NCBI RefSeq assembly: GCF_013393185.1
Contig: NZ_QJQX01000084.1
Span: 143,645-186,812, forward strand
DNA length: 43,168 bases
Reading direction: 5' to 3'
Origin: Sphingobium lactosutens
Lineage (GTDB): Bacteria; Pseudomonadota; Alphaproteobacteria; Sphingomonadales; Sphingomonadaceae
Numbering within the stretch: position 1 is the stretch's first letter; each line of letters opens with the position of its first letter. The position numbers were made by a program, and so were the translations under genes. Below the pieces are notes generated by a model. It searched no databases and was not told the origin of the DNA. It worked only from the letters and a program-made list of their open reading frames with translations. Shown one piece after another: positions 24,748 through 30,883 of the stretch.

Positions 24748-25737
24748 ATGCGGAAGCGGATCGGCACGGCCTTGACGGCCATCATCGCGATGGGGGTTCT
24801 GGCCGGAACAGCGCAGGCGCAGATTGCCCGCCTCGCCACTGGGCCAGAACCGGCGCTGGGCGATCCGATGCCGGAACGCATCCTTTCGCTGGCCAATGGC
24901 GTCAGCGTCAGCGCGGATATCTCCTACTCCACCATTCCCGGCTATCGCCCGATCACGCTCGATCTTTATCGCCTGGTTAAGGCCGCGGCCGCGCTGCCGC
25001 TCGTCATCTATGTCCATGGCGGCGGATGGATGGCGGGGCATACGCGGCAATCGGGTGCGTTCAGTGATTTTCCCGCCGTGCTGGCCGATCTGTCGGCACG
25101 GGGTTATGTCGTGGCATCGCTCGAATATCGGTTGTCGGGAGAGGCACCTTTTCCCGCTGCAATCGATGATGTCCGAACCGCGATACGTTTCCTCAAAGCC
25201 AATGCGGGCCGCTATGGGATCGATGCCGGGCATGTTGCCATCTGGGGCGGATCGGCGGGCGGGCAACTTGCCGCTCTGGCGGCGCTCGATTGCGGCCATG
25301 GACCAACGGGCGCGGACAAGAGCAATGAAGGCGTCAGCGATTGCGTGCAGGCGGCTGTCGGCTGGTATGGCGTCTATGATTTTGCGACCATGCCGAAGGA
25401 CGGCACGCTCCGGGCCGAACACCGTTATCTCGACTGCAGCAAGGACAATTGTCCGGCCGATCGCATCGCTGCCGCCAGCCCTGTTGCCTATGTCGATGCC
25501 AAGGATCCGCCAATGCTGTTGATCCATGGCGCGGACGACAAGACCGTGCCGGTGGCCCAGTCGCAGGACCTGGCCGCGAAGCTCAAGGCCGCGAAAGTCC
25601 CGGTTACGCTGGATGTCATTCCGGGCGTCGGTCATAGCTGGATCGGCGTGGATGCGGCGACGACGCGGACGGCGAGCCTGCGGGCGCTGGACCTCAGTTT
25701 CCGTTTCTTCGACGCGCAGTTGAAAGGTGCGCGCTGA
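24748..25737 (+). CDS. Exported alpha/beta hydrolase (BD-FAE/acetyl-esterase-like)
   Basis: A 329-residue serine hydrolase. A signal peptide (MRKRIGTALTAIIAMGVLAG to AQAQ) directs it to the periplasm. YVHGGGWMAG is the oxyanion-hole motif, WGGSAGGQ carries the nucleophile Ser, LLIHGADDKTVP the acid Asp, and GVGHSW the His. Two CysX-type pairs (LDCGHG, DCVQ, YLDCSKDNC) suggest disulfides, in keeping with export. The family is that of acetylxylan, feruloyl-type and hormone-sensitive-lipase-like esterases. The ATG at 24748 has GGGAGAGAG just upstream; the longer frame from 24673 spans the operator and is rejected. Its stop overlaps the next start by one base. It probably cleaves the ester that feeds this pathway. 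Confidence 0.9.
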   Translation: MRKRIGTALTAIIAMGVLAGTAQAQIARLATGPEPALGDPMPERILSLANGVSVSADISYSTIPGYRPITLDLYRLVKAAAALPLVIYVHGGGWMAGHTRQSGAFSDFPAVLADLSARGYVVASLEYRLSGEAPFPAAIDDVRTAIRFLKANAGRYGIDAGHVAIWGGSAGGQLAALAALDCGHGPTGADKSNEGVSDCVQAAVGWYGVYDFATMPKDGTLRAEHRYLDCSKDNCPADRIAAASPVAYVDAKDPPMLLIHGADDKTVPVAQSQDLAAKLKAAKVPVTLDVIPGVGHSWIGVDAATTRTASLRALDLSFRFFDAQLKGAR

Positions 25738-27341
25738 TGCGGTCCCTGCCGCTGTTGCTGCTTCTACTGGCTATGGCCCCGGCGGCCTCGGCGCAGGTGG
25801 TCGAGCGGCCTGCCGGTGATCCTGTCAGGACCGAAGCGGGACTGGTCGCGGGTAAGACGCTTGCCTCGGGCGTGCGGGCCTGGCTGGGCGTGCCCTTCGC
25901 CGCGCCGCCGATGCGTGACCTACGCTGGCGTGATCCACTGCCACATGCGGCTTGGCAGGGAGTCTGGAATGCCGACCGACCGGCGCCCGAATGCATTCAG
26001 GCGCTGCGGGGGCGCAACATCAATCATTATTTCGGGGAGGAGGCGACCAGCGAGGATTGCCTCTATCTCAATATCTGGGCGCCGTCGCAGCCGCCCCCTG
26101 TCGGCAAGCGCCATCCAGTGATCGTCTGGATTTATGGCGGCGGGTTCAATGTCGGTTCGGCTTCCATGGCTAATTATTCCGGCGAACCTTTGGCGGGCAA
26201 GGGCGCGGTTATCGTCGCTATATCCTACCGCCTTGGGCCGCTCGGCTTCCTGGCGCATCCCGAACTGACGGCGGAAGGCAAGGGGAGTTCAGGCAATTAT
26301 GGCCTGAAGGACCAGATCGCGGCGCTACAATGGATCAAGCATAATATCGCCGCTTTCGGTGGCGACCCGGATAATGTGACGGTCGCGGGTCAGTCGGCAG
26401 GATCGATGTCGATATCGCTGTTGCAGGCGAGCCCGGCCGCCAAAGGCTTGTTTCATCGCGTTGTCGGCATGAGCGGCGGCGCTTTTGGCGGGCTGATGCC
26501 GCCTGCGTCGCTGACCGAGGCGGAGGCTGAAGGCATGGCGCTGCAAACGGCGTTGGGTGCGGCGTCGATCGAGGAAATGCGAGACGTGCCCGCCGACCGG
26601 CTGATCGCCCAGGCCTCATCTGTCAAGCGGCGGCCGATCGTGCTGGACGGACGCGTTGTGCCAGTGTCGCCGGAGGCCGCCTTTGCCGCCGGGCGGCAGA
26701 ATGATGTTCCGGTCATGATAGGTTTCACCCGCGATGAAAGCTTTCGCTCGTTGGGATCGGTCACGAATGTCGAGGATTATGAGGAGGCCGTGCGGGCTGC
26801 CTTTCCCGATCATGCTACGGAGATTTTGAAGGCTTATCGAGCGCGGACACCTCAGGAGGCGCTCCGCGCGGCGCGCGATGTCGAGCGAGACTCGACAGTC
26901 GGCCTGCAGATGTTCGATTGGGCGAAGGGTCAGTCCGTCAGGGGCAAGGTGCCAGTCTACACCTATTTGTTCACCCGCACCCATTCCTACCGACCGGGCG
27001 TCCGCTTTGCCGATCATGATCCAGCTACGGTGGGTGCCTATCATACCGCTGACGTGCCCTTCTGGCTGGGGACGCTGGACAGCCTCAATCTCTTCCGCAT
27101 GACCCGCGACTGGACGGCGGATGATCGACAATTGTCTGCGGACATGATGGACCGGCTGCTGGCCTTTGCGCGCAGCGGACGTCCCGGGAACGACTGGCCT
27201 GCGTGGAAAGCGTCGCAGCCCCGCGTCCATGTGTTTGGGGAAGAGGGCGGCATGATCGACTGGCCGCATTCCGGCACATTGCCCTTGCTCAAGGACGGTG
27301 CACTGCCGACATCGGCGGAACGGCGAAGGATCAGGGATTGA
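25737..27341 (+). CDS. Exported type-B carboxylesterase
   Basis: A 534-residue carboxylesterase with a clear signal peptide (to ASAQ, about residue 20). It has the type-B signatures SEDCLYLNIWAP (signature 2), IYGGGFNVGS (oxyanion hole) and VTVAGQSAGSMS with the nucleophile Ser. The charge-relay Glu lies in FTRDESF and the His in GAYHTADVPFWLG. Related enzymes include tannase-like and feruloyl/chlorogenate esterases. Translation is coupled to the preceding hydrolase (one-base overlap). Two different exported esterases in one operon suggest a substrate with more than one ester bond, or successive deacylation of a complex plant ester; this is inference. Confidence 0.92.
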   Translation: MRSLPLLLLLLAMAPAASAQVVERPAGDPVRTEAGLVAGKTLASGVRAWLGVPFAAPPMRDLRWRDPLPHAAWQGVWNADRPAPECIQALRGRNINHYFGEEATSEDCLYLNIWAPSQPPPVGKRHPVIVWIYGGGFNVGSASMANYSGEPLAGKGAVIVAISYRLGPLGFLAHPELTAEGKGSSGNYGLKDQIAALQWIKHNIAAFGGDPDNVTVAGQSAGSMSISLLQASPAAKGLFHRVVGMSGGAFGGLMPPASLTEAEAEGMALQTALGAASIEEMRDVPADRLIAQASSVKRRPIVLDGRVVPVSPEAAFAAGRQNDVPVMIGFTRDESFRSLGSVTNVEDYEEAVRAAFPDHATEILKAYRARTPQEALRAARDVERDSTVGLQMFDWAKGQSVRGKVPVYTYLFTRTHSYRPGVRFADHDPATVGAYHTADVPFWLGTLDSLNLFRMTRDWTADDRQLSADMMDRLLAFARSGRPGNDWPAWKASQPRVHVFGEEGGMIDWPHSGTLPLLKDGALPTSAERRRIRD

Positions 27342-27346
27342 GCGCG

Positions 27347-27880
27347 ATGGCCGACATGAGCAGGCGCGTCTTGCTGGCGGGCGGCGGCGCCGCGCTGGTA
27401 CTGGGTTCGCGCGGACCGGCGCGCGCGGCGGGGCCGGCAGGGGATGAGCCGGGTCTGGAATTCGTCTATGAAGCCATCGTCACGCTGGCGCCGACGGTGG
27501 AAGTTGGCCGGACACCGATCGGCACGCGGCGGCGTGTGCCGATCACGGGCGGCAGTTTCGCCGGGCCGTGCATACGGGGTAAAGTGCTGGGCGGCGGCGC
27601 CGACTGGCAGTTGCAGCGATCTGATAACTGGACGGTCATCGAGGCCGATTATATGATGGAAGCCGATGACGGCACGTTGATCCATGTCCGCAATGTCGGG
27701 CTGACCAACAGCCGGGTGCCGGGTGCGACGCAGCGCTATCTGCGGACCATTCCCAGTTTCGAGGCGCCCGAAGGACCGCATAGCTGGCTCAATCAAGCAA
27801 TGTTTGTCGGCACTCTGGGGGCGCCGACGGAGGATATGCCTCGTCCCTCTGTCCGTATACGGGTCTATCGAGTGACATGA
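27347..27880 (+). CDS. Exported DUF3237-family protein
   Basis: A 177-residue protein. A twin-arginine-like signal (SRRVLLAGGGAALVLGSR to ARAA) is followed by a DUF3237 (UPF0311) beta-barrel domain (about residues 35-175, with FEFVYEA-like strands, VPITGGSFAGPCIRGKVLGG, WTVIEADYMMEADDGTLIHV and RYLRTIPSFEAPEG). DUF3237 proteins occur in many aromatic and plant-compound loci; their reaction is not established. Most are short and cytosolic, so the export signal is noteworthy. The start is five bases after the esterase stop, and the 3' end overlaps the next gene by ATGA. Confidence 0.8.
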   Translation: MADMSRRVLLAGGGAALVLGSRGPARAAGPAGDEPGLEFVYEAIVTLAPTVEVGRTPIGTRRRVPITGGSFAGPCIRGKVLGGGADWQLQRSDNWTVIEADYMMEADDGTLIHVRNVGLTNSRVPGATQRYLRTIPSFEAPEGPHSWLNQAMFVGTLGAPTEDMPRPSVRIRVYRVT

Positions 27881-28953
27881 GGCGCATTTGTGTCTTTCTG
27901 CTCCTGTTGCTGGGCGGGTGCGCGTCCGTGCCCAAGGCGGCACAGGTCCTCGGCACATGCTCGTCTACCGCCCAGTTTTCCTTCATTTGCGGTACGGTGA
28001 AGCCAGAGGATCTGGCTCATATTCCAGACTCGCCCTGGGTAATCGCGAGCGGCTTTGCGCCCGGCGCGGGATTGAAGATCATCGACAGCCGGACGCACGG
28101 GGCCTCCCTGTGGTTCAGCGGTTCGGCGGAACAGGTCGCACGCGATCCGCTTTATTCCGATTGCGCGACACCGCCCGATCCCGCCCGGTTTATGGCACGC
28201 GGTCTCAGTCTGCGCGTGATCGGGCCGGGCATGGCGCGGCTGCTGGTTGTCAATCATGGCGGGCGGGAGGCGATCGAGGTCTTCGCCGTCGATTATCGCG
28301 ATCCGCTGGCTTCGCCGGAATTGCGCTGGCAAGGTTGTCTGGCCATGCCGGACGGGCATGTCGCCAACAGTGTCGCCTCTTATAGCGACGGTGCGGTCGT
28401 CGCGACCGTACTCACCCGGCCGGGGACGAGCATCACGGATTTCGTGCTGGGCCGCGCAACCGGCGGCGTTTACGAACGCAGGCCGGGCGAGGGCATGTTC
28501 CGCCTGTTGCCGGGAACGGAATTGCCGGGCAATAACGGGCTGGAAACTGCGCGGGACGATAGCGGCTTCTATGTGATCGCCTTTGGATCGCGCGAAGTCG
28601 TCGCCTATGCGCGGCGCGACACGGCGCAGCCCTTATGGCGGGCGCAGGCGCCGGAATTCATGCCGGACAACATCCATTGGGATGGTGACCGGCTGTTGCT
28701 GGCGGGCATGGTGCGGGATGAGCCGGCCTGCGGAGGGCTGCGGCAGATCGTCCATGGCGTGGCCGACGGCATGGACTGTCATCGCGGTTATGCCGTGGCG
28801 CAACTCGACGTGACGACGCGGCGCTTTTCCCTGCTCGCTTATGGCGCGCCCGACCCTGTCTTCAACGGCGTGTCGGCAGCGGTGATCGTCGGCCGGGAAC
28901 TGTGGCTGGGTTCTTATCAGGCGGACCGCATCGCAATCCGGTCATTGCCATGA
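27877..28953 (+). CDS. Lipoprotein with beta-propeller-like fold (SMP-30/strictosidine-synthase-like)
   Basis: A 358-residue protein beginning MRRICVFLLLLLGGCASVP, a classic lipoprotein signal with cleavage before Cys15. The mature part has repeated strand patterns (FSGSAEQVARDPLY, MPDGHVANSVASYSDGAVVA, LPGNNGLETARDDSGFYVIA, FMPDNIHWDGDRLLLAGMVR, FNGVSAAVIVGRELWLGSYQ) of a six-bladed propeller of the SMP-30/gluconolactonase or arylesterase type. The Asn and Asp-His residues in NNGLE and PDNIHWD fit the metal site of that family. It would be anchored in the periplasm beside the esterases and could act on a lactone such as a quinate lactone; that is a guess. The four-base overlap with the DUF3237 gene marks the end of this operon. 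Confidence 0.72.
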   Translation: MRRICVFLLLLLGGCASVPKAAQVLGTCSSTAQFSFICGTVKPEDLAHIPDSPWVIASGFAPGAGLKIIDSRTHGASLWFSGSAEQVARDPLYSDCATPPDPARFMARGLSLRVIGPGMARLLVVNHGGREAIEVFAVDYRDPLASPELRWQGCLAMPDGHVANSVASYSDGAVVATVLTRPGTSITDFVLGRATGGVYERRPGEGMFRLLPGTELPGNNGLETARDDSGFYVIAFGSREVVAYARRDTAQPLWRAQAPEFMPDNIHWDGDRLLLAGMVRDEPACGGLRQIVHGVADGMDCHRGYAVAQLDVTTRRFSLLAYGAPDPVFNGVSAAVIVGRELWLGSYQADRIAIRSLP

Positions 28954-28957
28954 TATT

Positions 28958-28975
28958 GCATGTACTAGTTCGTAC
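28958..28975. promoter_or_regulatory. Palindromic operator, copy 2 (before aroQ-MFS)
   Basis: GCATGTACTAGTTCGTAC matches the palindrome GTACGAACTAGTTCGTAC at 15 of 18 positions, with the right half perfect. It starts five bases after the stop of the lipoprotein gene and about 95 bases before the aroQ start. This makes aroQ-MFS a separate transcription unit under the same regulator. Confidence 0.65.
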
Positions 28976-29068
28976 ATTTTCCTTGCCGAGGTGATCGGTT
29001 CGGCGTAAGGATGATTCTGCAAGATCGGGCAATGCTTCCCGACTGGCGTGGGGAGGATAGGGCCGATC

Positions 29069-29524
29069 ATGGGCCAGCGTTTCATTCATATATTGAACGT
29101 ACCTAATCTCGATCTGCTGGGGGTGCGGGAGCCGGAGATTTACGGTCGTGATACTCTGGCCGATGTGAAGGCCGCCTGCCTGCGGGAACTGGACGGGACG
29201 GGCGTGGGCCTGATCTTTCGCCAGACCAATGCCGAACATGAGATGGTCGGCTGGCTGCATGAGGCCAGAATTGGAGCCTTCGGGATCGTCATCAATCCCG
29301 CCGCCTTTTCCTACGCCGGCTATTCGGTACTGGACGCACTCAAAATGTGCGATTGCCCGATCATCGAAGTCCATCTCTCCAATATTCACAGGCGTGAAGA
29401 AGAGTGGCGTTCGCGTTCGATCATGACGCGTTCGGTGACGGCCATGATCTCGGGGATGGGCGTGGATGGCTATGCGCTGGCAGTGCGCCATATGCTCCGG
29501 ATCGACCGGCGGAACGCGGCATGA
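29069..29524 (+). CDS. aroQ: Type II 3-dehydroquinate dehydratase, divergent active site
   Basis: A 151-residue protein of the type II dehydroquinase family (3-dehydroquinate to 3-dehydroshikimate). Conserved features are LGVREPEIYG with Arg20 and the catalytic Tyr25, IVINPAAF with Asn76, Asp89, and EVHLSNIHRREE with His102. The loop usually written NGPNLNLLG is NVPNLDLLG. The substrate-binding His that follows Asn by six residues in the family (THTS) is Tyr82 (FSYAGYS), and there is one extra residue in HRREEEWRS. It may therefore be a catabolic paralogue with altered substrate or rate, not the housekeeping enzyme. A GTG at 29048 is a possible earlier start; 29069 was chosen for the family's start and the AGGG site. 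The MFS gene overlaps its stop by ATGA. Confidence 0.85.
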   Translation: MGQRFIHILNVPNLDLLGVREPEIYGRDTLADVKAACLRELDGTGVGLIFRQTNAEHEMVGWLHEARIGAFGIVINPAAFSYAGYSVLDALKMCDCPIIEVHLSNIHRREEEWRSRSIMTRSVTAMISGMGVDGYALAVRHMLRIDRRNAA

Positions 29525-30813
29525 GGGCGGCGACCGGCATGCTGCGGCCGACCAAGGCGCGGCTGGGCATACTGGCGCTGATCAGCGTCGCCACGCTCAT
29601 CAACTATATGGACCGCGCCGTGATGGGCGTGGCCGCGCCGTCGTTGACGGCAGAATTGGGGATTTCGCCGGAGATGATGGGCTTCATCTTCTCCGCTTTC
29701 TCCTGGACTTATGCTGCGGCGCAGATTCCTGGCGGATTGGCGCTGGACCGACTGGGGACGCGGATCACCTATGCCGGATCGCTGGTTTTGTGGTCCATCT
29801 TCACCCTGTTGCATGGCTTTGCAGCCAATGTGGGAATGTTGTTCGGCTTCCGGCTGGCCCTGGGCGTTGCGGAAGCGCCTTGCTATCCGTGCAATAGCCG
29901 TATCCTCAGCAGCTGGTTCCCGCAGGATGAGCGGGCGCGCGCCAATTCGGTCTACGCTGTCGGGCAATATGCGGGACTCGCCTTTTTCAGTCCAGTGCTG
30001 TTCTGGGTGGTTGGCGGTTTCGGCTGGCGGGCGCTGTTCCTGATTGCGGGTGGTCTGGGTGTGGCTTTCGGACTGCTCATGTATGCGCGCTATCGCGATC
30101 CGGGCGAAAGCCCGCATGTCAATGCAGCGGAACTGGAATATATCCGCGCGGGTGGCGGCCTGGCCGTCTCCAGCCAGGCGGAGAAGATTCCTTTTTCCTG
30201 GGCTAATGTTCGCAGGCTTATGTCGCGGCGCCAGATATTGGGCGCGTCGATCGGGCAGTTTTGCGGCAATTCGACGCTGGTGTTCTTCCTGACATGGTTC
30301 CCGACCTATCTGGCGACGGAGCGCGGGATGGATTGGCTCAAGTCGGGTACTTTCGCGGTGCTTCCCTATATCGCGGCGTCGGCAGGGGTGTTGCTGGGCG
30401 GGCAGGTTTCGGATTTGCTGATCCGGCGTACCGGTTCGGCCAATATTGGGCGCAAGTTGCCGATCGTTGCCGGGCTGCTGCTGGCGTCTACTATCGTGGC
30501 GGCCAATTTCGTGCAGAGCAATACGCTGGTGATTGCGATTATGTCCGTCGCCTTTTTCGGGCAAGGCATGGTCAATCTGGGATGGACGCTGATTTCGGAT
30601 GTGGCGCCCCGGCAGTTCATCGGCCTGACGGGCGGCGTGTTCAATCTCTGCGCCAATCTGGCAGGGATCGTGACGCCCATCGTTGTGGGCCTGATCGTCG
30701 GGCAGACCGGCTCTTTCTACGGTGCTTTGGCCTTTATCGGCGTGCTCGCACTGGTGGGGGCTGCGGCTTATATTTTCATCGTGGGGGATGTGCGCCGGGT
30801 CGAACTGGACTGA
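29521..30813 (+). CDS. MFS transporter, anion:cation symporter (ACS) type
   Basis: A 430-residue twelve-helix carrier. The first helix carries the ACS pattern LINYMDRAVMGVAAP; the 2-3 loop reads PGGLALDRLGTRITY; FGFRLALGVAEAPCYPCNSR is the helix-4/5 motif of hexuronate, galactonate and aromatic-acid carriers. It should import an organic acid such as quinate, shikimate or dehydroshikimate across the inner membrane. Coupling to aroQ by an ATGA overlap ties uptake to the first intracellular steps. Confidence 0.9.
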   Translation: MRAATGMLRPTKARLGILALISVATLINYMDRAVMGVAAPSLTAELGISPEMMGFIFSAFSWTYAAAQIPGGLALDRLGTRITYAGSLVLWSIFTLLHGFAANVGMLFGFRLALGVAEAPCYPCNSRILSSWFPQDERARANSVYAVGQYAGLAFFSPVLFWVVGGFGWRALFLIAGGLGVAFGLLMYARYRDPGESPHVNAAELEYIRAGGGLAVSSQAEKIPFSWANVRRLMSRRQILGASIGQFCGNSTLVFFLTWFPTYLATERGMDWLKSGTFAVLPYIAASAGVLLGGQVSDLLIRRTGSANIGRKLPIVAGLLLASTIVAANFVQSNTLVIAIMSVAFFGQGMVNLGWTLISDVAPRQFIGLTGGVFNLCANLAGIVTPIVVGLIVGQTGSFYGALAFIGVLALVGAAAYIFIVGDVRRVELD

Positions 30814-30847
30814 AGAAAGTTTCGTCATCCAGTGCATGTCAATCAGT

Positions 30848-30865
30848 GTACGAACTAGTTCGTAA
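30848..30865. promoter_or_regulatory. Palindromic operator, copy 3 (before TBDR)
   Basis: GTACGAACTAGTTCGTAA matches the perfect 18-bp palindrome at 17 positions. It lies 18 bases before the ATG of the TBDR, next to its ribosome-binding site, so a bound repressor would block initiation or early elongation. It is the best-preserved copy and defines the consensus. Confidence 0.75.
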
Positions 30866-30883
30866 TAAAAATGGGAGGACAGG

